Positions 51,577 through 60,590 of a stretch of DNA of 64,000 bases are shown here, in pieces. The stretch lies in the NCBI RefSeq assembly GCF_003752415.1, contig NZ_RKHG01000001.1:930001-994000 (forward strand). Direction: 5' to 3'. Within the stretch, counting starts at the first letter, position 1. Each line of letters starts with the position of its first letter. Source of the stretch: Luteococcus japonicus (GTDB taxonomy: Bacteria > Actinomycetota > Actinomycetes > Propionibacteriales > Propionibacteriaceae). A program made the position numbers and the translations under genes. The notes beneath the pieces are model-generated. The model worked only from the letters and a program-made list of their open reading frames with translations. It ran no database searches and was not told where the DNA came from.

Positions 51577-53301
51577 GTGACCGACGAACACCACGAGCAG
51601 CCCCGACCAGAAGAGGTCGAGGACGGGCAGATCGTCGAGCCCGAGGAGACCACCGCGGCCCTAACCCCCGAAAGCGGCTCCGAGACTACCCCAGCCGAAG
51701 AGCCGCAAACGGCTGCCGAGCCGGACCACAGCGCCTGGATGCGCCCCGCCGTCGGTGACGACGTGCGAACCTCCGAGGTGGTCGGCGCCCTGGCCCCGCC
51801 CGAGCCAGAGGTCCTGCCCGAGGCCGAGCCCGTCGACGTCTTCGACGAGGCCGCACCCGTCACGCCCGACGAGAATCCCGCCGAGCTCGAGAGCCCGGCA
51901 CTGAGCACCGAGCAGGCGGCCGCCGTGGCCGGCGCCCGAGCCGCCCTGGCGCGCCACGACGTGCCCGGGGCCAGCCTGGACCACGCGCCGGAGAGCTATC
52001 CCGAGGACACCTTCGCCACCCACGACGATGCGCCGCGCTCCTGGACGCGGATGATCCCGTGGATCGCCGGTGCCCTGGCCCTGACCCTGGTCGTCTTCGG
52101 ACTGGTCTACTCCGGTACGCGCAAGTCCCCGATCGTCGTCACGCCCTCCCCCACCCCCAGCGTGAGCACCCCGCCCGTGGTGGACGATGCAGACCTGCTC
52201 ACCGTCAACGACATGGAGAAGATCGCCCCCAAGGCCGGCTGGCAGGTCTCCCAGACCCTCGACAAGCTGACGCCCACCACCCGTCGCGTCTTCTGCCAGA
52301 ACAGCACTGATGGCCAGCCGAACCCCACCCTGACCCGGCAGCGGACCCTGACCACGACGTCCACGAAGGGCCTGGCCGCCCTGCACCAGATCGACGCCTA
52401 CGCCACGGCCGCAGATGCCCGCAATGCCTTCGCCGCCAAGGCTGCCAACCTCGCCACCTGTGGCGACGTGCCCACCTGGATCATGCGTTCGGATGCCGTC
52501 ACCGGCTTCGGCGACGAGTCCACCGCCCTCACCGCAGTGCTGCAGGACCTGGTGGACGAGAACCACACGATCCTGCTCAGCCGCAGTGGCACCGTGGTGC
52601 ATGCCTATGACATCAGTCAGGTGAACAGCCCCCTTCGCGTCGCGGACGTGCTGAAGGGCGCGGCACCGGCCATGAACCGCCAGTGTGCGAGCTCGGGGGG
52701 AGAGTGCGCCCAGCAGCCCTCCACCCGCGCCACGATCCCGCCGCCCACCGGAACCCCCGGCTGGCTCATCCCTTCGGACCTGCCACGTGTCACCAAGGGG
52801 GCGGGTCTGTGGACCAGCACCGACACGAGCAGTGTCACCACCAAGGGCAGCCAGTGCGAGAACACGACACTGGCCTCCGTCCCCGGCCCCACGAAGCGGG
52901 AGCAGCGCACCTACCTGATGACCCAGGACAATGCCGCCCCGCAGACCTTCGGCATCGACGAGGTGGTCCTGACCCTCAAGGACGAGAAGGCCGCCAAGGA
53001 CTTCGCCGGGACGCTGCAGAAGAATCTGCGCAACTGCGAGAAGCGGCTGGAGACGGCCAAGGTCTCCGAGTTCGGCAAGGTCTCGAGCCCCTTCAACAAG
53101 CAGACTCCGATCGCGGGTGAAACCGCTCTGGTCCAGCAGGCGATGGGCGGCACGGAGACAGCGCGGTTCCGCACCGCGGTGGTCTCCGTCGGCAACAAGG
53201 TCGTCTACCTGGTGAGCAATCCGAGCGCCTCCTATGACCTGGGCGACAAGCGTTTCGTCGCCATCGCCGTGCGAGCAGCGGAACGTGCCACGCAGGAGTG
53301 A
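51577..53301 (+). CDS. Membrane-anchored protein with PknH-like extracellular sensor domains
   Basis: 574 residues. The first 155 are acidic and disordered (many Glu/Pro), then one transmembrane helix (about 158-179) and a Pro/Ser/Thr linker. Two extracellular domains follow, each beginning with an LT-x-D/LP-x-V-x-K type strand and carrying a C...C pair (FCQNS and ATCGD; QCENT and RNCEK). Their pattern resembles the PknH sensor domain, though there is no kinase here. The GTG at 51577 has GGAGG six bases upstream. It diverges from the DUF6350 gene over 129 bp. Ligand unknown. Confidence 0.7.
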   Translation: MTDEHHEQPRPEEVEDGQIVEPEETTAALTPESGSETTPAEEPQTAAEPDHSAWMRPAVGDDVRTSEVVGALAPPEPEVLPEAEPVDVFDEAAPVTPDENPAELESPALSTEQAAAVAGARAALARHDVPGASLDHAPESYPEDTFATHDDAPRSWTRMIPWIAGALALTLVVFGLVYSGTRKSPIVVTPSPTPSVSTPPVVDDADLLTVNDMEKIAPKAGWQVSQTLDKLTPTTRRVFCQNSTDGQPNPTLTRQRTLTTTSTKGLAALHQIDAYATAADARNAFAAKAANLATCGDVPTWIMRSDAVTGFGDESTALTAVLQDLVDENHTILLSRSGTVVHAYDISQVNSPLRVADVLKGAAPAMNRQCASSGGECAQQPSTRATIPPPTGTPGWLIPSDLPRVTKGAGLWTSTDTSSVTTKGSQCENTTLASVPGPTKREQRTYLMTQDNAAPQTFGIDEVVLTLKDEKAAKDFAGTLQKNLRNCEKRLETAKVSEFGKVSSPFNKQTPIAGETALVQQAMGGTETARFRTAVVSVGNKVVYLVSNPSASYDLGDKRFVAIAVRAAERATQE

Positions 53302-53333
53302 GGCATTCAATGGGGGGGCCTTCCCGAGACAGG

Positions 53334-53347
53334 GTGAGGTACCTCAC
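53334..53347. promoter_or_regulatory. 14-bp perfect palindrome upstream of the M23 peptidase promoter
   Basis: GTGAGGTACCTCAC lies about 10 bp before the -35 hexamer of the M23 gene. Possible operator; regulator unknown. Confidence 0.5.
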
Positions 53348-53357
53348 ACCCTCAGGA

Positions 53358-53387
53358 TTGTGACCATTTCCTGAGAAATGCTAAGGT
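53358..53387 (+). promoter_or_regulatory. Promoter of the M23 peptidase gene
   Basis: TTGTGA (53358-53363), 18-bp spacer, TAAGGT (53382-53387). The transcript should start near 53394. Confidence 0.55.
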
Positions 53388-53393
53388 TTGTTA

Positions 53394-53497
53394 GCAACAG
53401 AGGTACGGATGACCCCATCCGCCCCTCCACAAGCGCCGCTGGAGGGATTCAGCCCGCGGCGTATGATTTCTTGAGTCGTCCATGTTCTAGGAGAACC
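53394..53497 (+). promoter_or_regulatory. Structured 5' leader of the M23 peptidase mRNA
   Basis: About 104 bases containing two perfect hairpins: CGGATG-ACCC-CATCCG (53406-53421) and CCCTCCA-N10-TGGAGGG (53423-53446), followed by AGGAGA before the GTG. Cell-wall hydrolase genes in actinobacteria are sometimes under c-di-AMP riboswitch control, but I could not match this leader to that consensus. Confidence 0.4.
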
Positions 53498-54649
53498 GTG
53501 TCCCACACCCCGTTCCGCAAGGTTCGCGCAAAGCGCGCGCTGGAGGTGTCGGAGACCCCCGACGAACTGGACTTCGACAGTGTTCTCGACACTGCAGAGG
53601 AGGAGCCCACCACCGGAGTGATGAAGCGCAGCCTCGCCGCGCTCGCCGTGAGCACGCTGGGCCTGATGACCATCGGCGGGGTCGTGGCCACCGCCTCGGC
53701 CAGTTCCCAACGAGTGGACACCTCGGCCGTCTCGACCGACAAGCAGGCCAAGGACATCACCCGCGCCGTCGCCGCTCCCGATGCCCTGAGCATCGAGCAG
53801 CAGGTCCAGTCCCAGGTGGCGCAGGCCCGCAAAGTACAGGGCCAGACCAATGGCACCCTGGCTGCATTCGCCGGCCGTACCAGCATCACCCGTAATGCTG
53901 CTCGTACCGAGCTGAGCAAGGCCGTCGCCGCGGAGGATGCGGGCGTTCGGCAGGACTCGCTGGACGACATCAACGAGACCGTCACCTCCGAGGCCACCGA
54001 TGCCGGCGCCGAGAACCGTGGAGACCAGATCGAGGCCGACCTCAAGCGTGTCAAGGCCGAGGCCGGACGCATCGCCGAGGAGAAGAAGAAGGCCGAGGGG
54101 CTGCTGAAGAAGCAGGGCATGAAGGAGGCCGAAGCCAAGAAGAAGGCGGCGGAGGACGTCGCCAAGAAGAAGGCTTCCACTCCGTCAGCCCCGTCGGCTG
54201 CCTCCGGCGCCGTCACCGGCAGTGGCGGCTCCACCCCGATCGCCGCTGGCCAGTACAGCGTCGGCGCCACGTGGGGCCAGTACGGCTCGTGGTCCCGCTG
54301 GCACACCGGTCAGGACCTGCCCGCTCCCGTCGGCACCCCGATCCGCGCCGTCGCTGACGGCGTCGCGGCCACCAACTGCGGTGGCTGCCAGGGCTGGGCT
54401 GGCGACAGTGCCCTCGTGCTGCACCACGCCAACGGCAACTCGACGCTGTACGCCCACATGAGCCAGTACACGGTCCAGCCCGGTCAGGTGGTCAAGGCCG
54501 GCACCGTCATCGGATATGTCGGTATGAAGGGTCGCACCTTCGGTCCGCACCTGCACTTCGAGTACTATCCGCAGGGCACCACCCCGGGCGACGTCTACTC
54601 GTCCAAGGACCCGCGCACCTTCCTGCTGACGCTCGGTGTGCACCTCTGA
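53498..54649 (+). CDS. M23-family (LytM) peptidoglycan endopeptidase
   Basis: Cell-wall metallopeptidase, 383 residues. A cytoplasmic start of about 42 residues is followed by a hydrophobic export segment (SLAALAVSTLGLMTIGG). Next comes a helical coiled-coil stretch rich in Lys/Glu/Ala (about 175-235, AEEKKKAEGLLKKQGMKEAE). The C-terminal LytM domain has its zinc ligands in HTGQDLPAPVG and HLHFEY and the catalytic His in LYAHMSQY. The cysteines in TNCGGCQG are an oddity of this lineage. The GTG at 53498 has AGGAGA upstream. The homologue in M. tuberculosis is Rv0950, next to uvrD1, as here. Confidence 0.92.
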   Translation: MSHTPFRKVRAKRALEVSETPDELDFDSVLDTAEEEPTTGVMKRSLAALAVSTLGLMTIGGVVATASASSQRVDTSAVSTDKQAKDITRAVAAPDALSIEQQVQSQVAQARKVQGQTNGTLAAFAGRTSITRNAARTELSKAVAAEDAGVRQDSLDDINETVTSEATDAGAENRGDQIEADLKRVKAEAGRIAEEKKKAEGLLKKQGMKEAEAKKKAAEDVAKKKASTPSAPSAASGAVTGSGGSTPIAAGQYSVGATWGQYGSWSRWHTGQDLPAPVGTPIRAVADGVAATNCGGCQGWAGDSALVLHHANGNSTLYAHMSQYTVQPGQVVKAGTVIGYVGMKGRTFGPHLHFEYYPQGTTPGDVYSSKDPRTFLLTLGVHL

Positions 54650-54666
54650 GCAGTCCCAGATCGTGA

Positions 54667-54696
54667 CGAAGGCCCCCGGACTTCCGGGGGCCTTCG
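54667..54696. terminator. Hairpin between the M23 gene and pcrA (convergent)
   Basis: Perfect 13-bp stem (CGAAGGCCCCCGG with its complement) and loop ACTT, 17 bp past the M23 stop. Confidence 0.8.
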
Positions 54697-54787
54697 TCGT
54701 ATCCTGACATTCTGCTGCGGGGCGCCAGTGGCCGAGCGCCCACGGGCCCCCTGAGAAGGCCAAGAAATGCTCAGCCCCACCGGACCG

Positions 54788-57298
54788 TCAGAGCTTCTCC
54801 ATGGGCGCGTGCTTGAGGCTGAGCCGCTTCAGCCCGGCCGTCCCGAAGTCCACGTCGGCCTTCATCTGGTCCCCGCTGCCCGAGGTCGCGACCACCGTGC
54901 CCAGGCCGAAGGTGCTGTGCAGCACCCGGTCCCCCGCATCCACGGAGGCCACCGTCTTGACGGCTCGTCCCTTGCCCGAACCAAAGCTGGGCATGCCGCC
55001 GCCCTGCGAGGACAGGGTACGGCTCGACGAGCCGTAACCGGTGCTCTGCCGGGCCTGGGCGCTGCGGGTGGCCGACGAGCTCGCCCAGCCGGTCAGCGCA
55101 GCTCCGGTCCGACGCCAGTCCATCAGGTGCGCCGGGATCTCCTCCAGGAAGCGGCTGGGCGGATTGTAGGCCGGGGCCCCCCAGGCCGTACGCACCGCGG
55201 CGCGCGACAGGTACAGCCGCTTGCGGGCCCGGGTGATGCCCACATAGGCCAGACGCCGCTCCTCCTGCAGCTCGCTGCGGTCCATCAGGGCACGCATGTG
55301 CGGGAAGACACCGTCCTCGAAGCCCGTCAGGAAGACGGTGTCGAATTCCAGGCCCTTGGCGGTGTGCAGCGTCATCAGGGTCACGACACCCGCGCCATCC
55401 ACGTCGTCGGGAATCTGGTCGGAGTCCGCCACCAGCGCGATGCGCTCCAGGAAGGCGGGAAGACTGTCATCCGGTTCCGGCATGCCGGCGGCCAGCTCGT
55501 CGCCCAGTTCTTCGGCCTCGTCGTCACTCTCCCCCAGACCGGGAACACCCTCGCCCAGGTCCACCGAATGCGCGGCCGCCACGAACTCCCCCGCGACGGA
55601 GACCAGTTCGACGAGGTTCTCCAGCCGGGTCTCATCCTGCGGGTCCTTGGAATTCTCCAGCTCGGTCAGGTAGCCCGACGCCTTGAGGATGCTGGTCAGC
55701 ACCTCGTCAGCCGGTGTCCCCTCGGCCACCATCTGGCGGTGCCGGCCCATCATCTCCGCGAAGTCCTTGATCTGCTTGAAACTCCGGGTTGCGATGCCGG
55801 GCGCCTCGCTGGCCCGGTCAAGGGCCGCGGAAAAGCTGATCCGCTCGCTGGTGGCCAGGGCATCGATGGCGGCCTCCGCGCGGTCCCCGATGCCGCGCTT
55901 GGGCACGTTGAGGATGCGACGCACGCTCACGTCGTCGGCCGGATTGGCGATGGCACGCAGGTAGCTGATCGCGTCGCGGATCTCCTTGCGCTCGTAGAAG
56001 CGCACCCCACCGACCACCTTGTAGGGCAGCCCGACGCGGATGAAGACCTCCTCGAAGGCACGCGACTGGGCATTGGTGCGGTAGAAGACCGCGACGTCGC
56101 CATAGCGGTGCTTGCCATCGTCGGCCAACTTGTCAATCTCCGTGGCGATGAACTGCGCCTCGTCGTGCTCGGTGTCCGCGACATAGCCGGTGATCAGGTC
56201 CCCGGTGCCCTGGTCGCTCCACAACCGCTTCTCCGGCCGGTTCGGGTTGTGCCCGATCACGGCATTGGCGGCGGTGAGGATGTTCTGGGTGGAGCGGTAG
56301 TTCTGTTCCAACAGGATGGTGGCGGCACCGGGAAAGTCACTCTCGAAGTCCAGGATGTTGCGGATTGTCGCTCCGCGGAAGGCGTAGATGGACTGGTCCG
56401 AGTCACCCACCACCATCAGCTCCGGCGCGGCCACGGTGGGCGTCCCGTCGGTGAGCAACACGTCGTCGAGCTCGCCGCACAGCTGCCGGATCAGCTGGTA
56501 CTGGGCGTGGTTGGTGTCCTGATACTCGTCGACGAGCACCTGCCGGAAGCGACGACGATAGCCCTCCCGCAGGTCCGGGAAGGCCTGCAGCAGGTGGACG
56601 GTGGTCATGATCAGGTCGTCGAAGTCCAGGGCATTGGCGGCCACCAGCCGACGCTGGTACTCCGCATAGGCCTGCGCGAAGGGGCGCTCATTGCCCTCAC
56701 CGGCATTCGTCAGGGCGGAATCGTGGTCCACCAGCTCGTTCTTGCAGTTGCTGACCCAGTTCATCACCGCCCGCACCGGCTGCTTCTTGACGTCCATCTG
56801 GAGGTCGCGATGCACCAGCGTCATCAGGCGCTTGGCGTCGGTGTCGTCGTAGATCGAGAAGTTGCGGTTCATCCCGAACTTGTCGATGTCACTGCGCAGG
56901 ATCCGGACACAGGCCGAGTGGAAGGTGCTGACCCACATCAGCTTGGCCCGGTTTCCCACCAGCTCGATCACGCGGCTCTTCATCTCCGCCGCCGCCTTGT
57001 TGGTGAAGGTGATGGCCAGGATCGAGCCCGGATGCACATTGCGCGCGGCCACCAGGTGGGCGATCCTGCGGGTCAGCACCCGGGTCTTGCCGGAACCCGC
57101 ACCCGCCACCACCAGAACCGGACCGCCGGCATGCAGCACCGCCTGGCGCTGGGGTTCGTTCAGGCCCTCCAGCAGTTGCTCGACGCCAGGGCGTTCGGCC
57201 TGCGCCGGCTGGGCCTCCGGGCTCGCGGGACGGACGCTGCGGAGGGTGGGCTGTGGGTCGAAGGCGCTGAACAGGTCTGGCATCGGATCATTCGTCAT
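54788..57298 (-). CDS. pcrA: ATP-dependent DNA helicase PcrA/UvrD
   Basis: 3'-5' SF1A helicase for repair and replication, 836 residues. N-terminal Q-motif LNEPQRQAVLH, Walker A AGAGSGKTRVLTRR, Ia ITFTNKAAAEMK, motif II VLVDEYQDTN, III GDSDQSIYAFRGA, IV ILLEQNYRST, V TLHTAKGLEFDTVF and VI EERRLAYVGITRARK. The Ser/Gly-rich C-terminal linker ends in the PcrA Tudor-like segment DRVLHSTFGLGTVV. A 40-residue extension precedes the Q-motif. TAGGGT lies nine bases before the ATG. Matches uvrD1 context in mycobacteria. Confidence 0.96.
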   Translation of the reverse strand: MTNDPMPDLFSAFDPQPTLRSVRPASPEAQPAQAERPGVEQLLEGLNEPQRQAVLHAGGPVLVVAGAGSGKTRVLTRRIAHLVAARNVHPGSILAITFTNKAAAEMKSRVIELVGNRAKLMWVSTFHSACVRILRSDIDKFGMNRNFSIYDDTDAKRLMTLVHRDLQMDVKKQPVRAVMNWVSNCKNELVDHDSALTNAGEGNERPFAQAYAEYQRRLVAANALDFDDLIMTTVHLLQAFPDLREGYRRRFRQVLVDEYQDTNHAQYQLIRQLCGELDDVLLTDGTPTVAAPELMVVGDSDQSIYAFRGATIRNILDFESDFPGAATILLEQNYRSTQNILTAANAVIGHNPNRPEKRLWSDQGTGDLITGYVADTEHDEAQFIATEIDKLADDGKHRYGDVAVFYRTNAQSRAFEEVFIRVGLPYKVVGGVRFYERKEIRDAISYLRAIANPADDVSVRRILNVPKRGIGDRAEAAIDALATSERISFSAALDRASEAPGIATRSFKQIKDFAEMMGRHRQMVAEGTPADEVLTSILKASGYLTELENSKDPQDETRLENLVELVSVAGEFVAAAHSVDLGEGVPGLGESDDEAEELGDELAAGMPEPDDSLPAFLERIALVADSDQIPDDVDGAGVVTLMTLHTAKGLEFDTVFLTGFEDGVFPHMRALMDRSELQEERRLAYVGITRARKRLYLSRAAVRTAWGAPAYNPPSRFLEEIPAHLMDWRRTGAALTGWASSSATRSAQARQSTGYGSSSRTLSSQGGGMPSFGSGKGRAVKTVASVDAGDRVLHSTFGLGTVVATSGSGDQMKADVDFGTAGLKRLSLKHAPMEKL

Positions 57299-57372
57299 GG
57301 CAGGTACACCCTATTCGCTGCCACCGACAACGCCGGCCTGCCCCCGTCCAGGACCATGGCTATGGTGGGGGC

Positions 57373-58626
57373 ATGTCACGAACCGACGCGGCCAAGCGCA
57401 TCGCCACACGCGCCATGGCCACCCTGTTCACCGCGCAGGTGGGGACGGCAGTGGGTCTCACCGCCGTGGACGCGGTGAAGCGACGCGGGCGACGCCCGTA
57501 CCGCTTCCCCGTCGCGGATCCCACCCCCGTCCAGGCGGGCCCCGACGAGGTGACGATCTACACCTTCGGCCAGGACCTCTACGAAGCCATGCTGGCCGAC
57601 ATCCACCGCGCCAGGCACAGCGTCTACCTCGAGACCTACATCTGGAAGGGCGACGCCACCGGGCAGCGCTTCAAGGATGCACTGGTGGCGGCCGCGGACC
57701 GGGGCGTGCGAGTCTGCGCCATCTACGACGAGTTCGCGAACCTGGTGGTCCCCCGGTCCTTCTTCCATTTCCCGGACAATGTCCAGATCCAGAGCCATCC
57801 CATCCTCGGCAGCCCTGCCTTGCTCAATCCGCGCAACACCGGCCGGGACCATCGCAAGCTGTTGGTGGTGGACTCCGCGGTCGCCTACATCGGCGGATAC
57901 AACATCGGCGACACCTATTCCGACCGATGGCGCGACACCCATGCCCGGCTGGTCGGCCCGGGCGTGCCCGAGATCGAGAATGCCTTCATCGACTACTGGA
58001 ACATGCGGCCGGTCGGGCTTCTGGGACCTCGCCGGGACACCACGCCGGAGCTCGTGCAGACCGCCCGTCGCTCCTGGCAGACCCGGGTACGGGTGCACCG
58101 CAATTCTCCTCGGCTTGCGGTCTACCCCATCCGCAACATGTACCTGGAGGCCATCGACCGGGCCGCCGAGCGCATCTGGCTGACCCAGGCCTACCTGATT
58201 CCCGATGACGACCTGACCGCCGCCCTGTTCGCCGCGGCCCGACGCGGTGTCGACGTGCGGATCATCGTCCCGGCCCAGTCCAACCACGTGGTCGCGGACT
58301 GGTTGTCCCGCGGCTTCTACGAGGACCTCCTGCGGTGCGGGGTGCGCCTGTTCCTCTACCAGGGCGCGATGGTGCACGCCAAGACCGGCACGATCGACGG
58401 CTACTGGTCCACCATCGGCACCGCCAACCTGGACCGGTTGAGCCTGGCCGGCAACTACGAGGTCAACGCCGAGATCCACGACGAGGCGGTGGCGCGTCGG
58501 ATGGAGGAGATCTGGGCCGTCGACGAGACCAACTGCGTCGAGCTGACCTACGACGAGTGGCAGCGACGCTCGATGGTGGCTAAGTTCACCGAAGGCCTGC
58601 TGGCCCCCTGGCGACCCCTGTTCTGA
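57373..58626 (+). CDS. Phospholipase D-family (cardiolipin-synthase-like) protein
   Basis: 417 residues with two HKD motifs: DHRKLLVVDSAVAYIGGYNIGD and VHAKTGTIDGYWSTIGTANLD (H-x-K-x4-D in each). The spacing and surrounding segments fit PLD-type cardiolipin/phosphatidyl transferases. The N-terminus lacks the two transmembrane helices of classical Cls; a weakly hydrophobic stretch (TLFTAQVGTAVGLTAV) may associate with the membrane. TATGGT lies six bases before the ATG with no Shine-Dalgarno. Confidence 0.85.
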   Translation: MSRTDAAKRIATRAMATLFTAQVGTAVGLTAVDAVKRRGRRPYRFPVADPTPVQAGPDEVTIYTFGQDLYEAMLADIHRARHSVYLETYIWKGDATGQRFKDALVAAADRGVRVCAIYDEFANLVVPRSFFHFPDNVQIQSHPILGSPALLNPRNTGRDHRKLLVVDSAVAYIGGYNIGDTYSDRWRDTHARLVGPGVPEIENAFIDYWNMRPVGLLGPRRDTTPELVQTARRSWQTRVRVHRNSPRLAVYPIRNMYLEAIDRAAERIWLTQAYLIPDDDLTAALFAAARRGVDVRIIVPAQSNHVVADWLSRGFYEDLLRCGVRLFLYQGAMVHAKTGTIDGYWSTIGTANLDRLSLAGNYEVNAEIHDEAVARRMEEIWAVDETNCVELTYDEWQRRSMVAKFTEGLLAPWRPLF

Positions 58627-58701
58627 GGCGTCGGACCACCCCCTTGGGTGGGGTCGTTTCGCCGGGAGGGGAATAACAGGACTTTGGCAAGTCCCACGTT
58701 C

Positions 58702-58707
58702 TATGGT
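58702..58707 (+). promoter_or_regulatory. Putative -10 element for leaderless glsB-like gene
   Basis: TATGGT, six bases before the ATG at 58714. Confidence 0.4.
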
Positions 58708-58713
58708 CAAGAC

Positions 58714-58974
58714 ATGGGAATTATTGCAACGCTCGTCCTCGGCCTCATTGCAGGCTCCCTCGCCAAGCTCGTCATGCCCGGTGAGCAGGGCGGCGGCATC
58801 TTCGTCACCATGCTGCTGGGTGTTGTCGGCGCCTTTGTCGGCAGCCTGATCGGTTCGCTCTTCGGCATGTCGGTCACCGGCTTCAACATCGGCAGCATCG
58901 TCCTCTCGGTCATCGGCGCGCTCGTCGTGCTGGCGATCTGGGGCTTCATCAAGGGCCGCTCGGCTCGCGCCTGA
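58714..58974 (+). CDS. GlsB/YeaQ/YmgE-family small membrane protein
   Basis: 86 residues with three hydrophobic helices: IIATLVLGLIAGSLAKLVMPG, GIFVTMLLGVVGAFVGSLIGSLF and IGSIVLSVIGALVVLAIWGF. The Gly-rich GLIAGSLAKLVMPGEQGGG start is the family hallmark. Members are stress-inducible in several bacteria; role unclear. The ATG is favoured by the family start and by a leaderless-type hexamer. A strong terminator follows. Confidence 0.92.
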   Translation: MGIIATLVLGLIAGSLAKLVMPGEQGGGIFVTMLLGVVGAFVGSLIGSLFGMSVTGFNIGSIVLSVIGALVVLAIWGFIKGRSARA

Positions 58975-59011
58975 CCCGTCAGGCACCACAAACCTTCCTT
59001 CCCCAACTCCC

Positions 59012-59041
59012 AGAAGGCCCCGGCTACGGCCGGGGCCTTCT
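59012..59041 (+). terminator. Hairpin after glsB-like gene
   Basis: Perfect 13-bp stem (AGAAGGCCCCGGC with its complement) and loop TACG, 37 bp past the stop. Confidence 0.8.
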
Positions 59042-59110
59042 GGCGTCCCCCGGCCAATTCAGGGTTGTCACCGATGGTCCATCGGCCGCCGACCCAGCAG
59101 GATGGTGGGT

Positions 59111-60385
59111 ATGGAGACTTCCCAGCTGCCCGTCGCGCCCGAGGAAGGGCTTGCTGCCCTTCGTCGCAGCCGCGACGACGCCGCCATCGCGGGAGTCTGC
59201 TTCAGCCTTGCCCAGCACCTTCGTGTTGACCCGCTGCTCGTCAGGTTGGCCGCCGTCATCCTGGCCCTGTCCTCCGGTTTCGGGGTGCTGGTCTATGCCG
59301 CCGCCTGGTTCCTGCTTCCGCAACAGGGCGCGACGCGCTCGCTGGCACAGCAGTGGTTCCCACAACTCGACGCGTGGCCACTTCGTCGGCAGGCCAAGGT
59401 GGCCCTGGCGGTGTGCCTGATGGCCTGTCTCCCGCTGACACAGATAGGGGGCGGGAGCATTGGCCCGGGCCTCGTCCTGCTGCTCCTGGTCGTCATGGCC
59501 CGACGGTGGAATGCCCCCTCGGCCACGCACACGGACCCGTCTCCTGCCCCCAGCACCGCTCCCCTGACGGCCGGGCCGCAGTACGTGAACGCCATCACTG
59601 CCTGGCAGCGTCGGCTCGACGAGGTGGGCCTACAGCCGCATCCGGCAGCCATGGTCCAGCCCCTTGCCGCGGCCCCCGTGCCGGTCCGATCCGCCCCTCC
59701 CTCTGCCCCTGCACCCGTGGCCCCTGCCCCGGTCCCGTCCGCTCCGGCGGCTGCGGCCTGGGCCGATGACGCGGCGCCGACACGCATTGGCCCCCGTCGC
59801 TCCTGGCTGCTGGGAATCCTGTTGCTGGTGGCCGCGGGACTGGCCGCAGCCGTGGTCCCGACCGAGGGCGTGCCCGAGCCGCGACTCTTCCAGCACGCTG
59901 CCGGGCTGGCCGTGCTCGCCTGCGGACTCCTGCTGTCCTGGCTGCTGAACCTGCCCCGGCCGCGGCTTGCGGTGCTTGCCGGGCTGCTGGTCGTCGCCTC
60001 GGCCCTGACGCCCACACCAAGCTCCCTGCACCCCATCGACGTGGCGTGGACCTCTGCGACGCAGATTCCCTCGGAGCCCGTCCGCGTGGTCGCCACCGAG
60101 GCCCGCTACGACCTGTCCGGCATGGACCTCTCCGGCATCTCCGCACCCAGGCGTCTGGCGCTCGACGCCAAGGCCGCCGACGTGGAGGTCATCGTCCCCC
60201 GCGGGGCCGTGGTCCGCGTGGACTACCACCTGCGGGCGGCCGATCTGGAGATCGACGGGGAAGGCGAGCGGTTCACGCAGGACGGTGGCCGCGATGGCAC
60301 GTGGTCCTCCCACCCGAACCGGTCACCGGACCTGGTGTTGGACCTCACGCTGGTGGCCGCCTCAGGGAAGGTGAGCCATGGCTGA
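59111..60385 (+). CDS. PspC-domain membrane protein with C-terminal adhesin-like region
   Basis: 424 residues. N-terminal PspC domain (residues about 10-75: LRRSRDDAAIAGVCFSLAQHL, GVLVYAAAWFLLP), two to three further membrane segments, a long Pro/Ala linker (about 190-235), two more helices and an extracellular-type beta region (ARYDLSGMDLSGI, LALDAKAADVEVIVPRG) like the C-terminus of actinobacterial PspC/DUF4097 proteins. The ATG at 59111 or at 59102 is possible. It overlaps the next small gene by eight bases. Probably an envelope-stress component acting with the two-component system nearby. Confidence 0.8.
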   Translation: METSQLPVAPEEGLAALRRSRDDAAIAGVCFSLAQHLRVDPLLVRLAAVILALSSGFGVLVYAAAWFLLPQQGATRSLAQQWFPQLDAWPLRRQAKVALAVCLMACLPLTQIGGGSIGPGLVLLLLVVMARRWNAPSATHTDPSPAPSTAPLTAGPQYVNAITAWQRRLDEVGLQPHPAAMVQPLAAAPVPVRSAPPSAPAPVAPAPVPSAPAAAAWADDAAPTRIGPRRSWLLGILLLVAAGLAAAVVPTEGVPEPRLFQHAAGLAVLACGLLLSWLLNLPRPRLAVLAGLLVVASALTPTPSSLHPIDVAWTSATQIPSEPVRVVATEARYDLSGMDLSGISAPRRLALDAKAADVEVIVPRGAVVRVDYHLRAADLEIDGEGERFTQDGGRDGTWSSHPNRSPDLVLDLTLVAASGKVSHG

Positions 60386-60584
60386 AACGAGGCAGTGTTC
60401 CCGACGCCAGGCCGACGCCTTGTGGTGCGGCCTTGTGCTGCTGCTCGCCTCCGGACTCATCTTCTGGCGTGCGCTGGGTCACCCGCTGGACGACCAGCGG
60501 CTGGCCGTCGCCGCCCCCTTCGTGCTGATCGGCCTCGGCCTGCTGGCCGCCCTGACGGGGCGAGCAGGACGGCATCGCCGGTGA
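60378..60584 (+). CDS. Small two-helix membrane protein
   Basis: 68 residues: a basic start, two hydrophobic segments (LVLLLASGLIFWRAL and AAPFVLIGLGLLAALTG) and an Arg/His tail. The ATG overlaps the preceding stop (ATGGCTGA), which supports translation. The stop is six bases from the convergent response-regulator stop. No family recognised. Confidence 0.65.
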   Translation: MAETRQCSRRQADALWCGLVLLLASGLIFWRALGHPLDDQRLAVAAPFVLIGLGLLAALTGRAGRHRR

Positions 60585-60590
60585 CGGTCC

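Noticed and set aside
53394-53497. M23 leader as a c-di-AMP (ydaO) riboswitch
   Set aside because: I could not find the conserved core elements of that class by eye, so no class was assigned.
54767-57478. 903-codon plus-strand frame opposite pcrA
   Set aside because: Complement of strongly conserved helicase motifs; the composition is a GC-skewed shadow.
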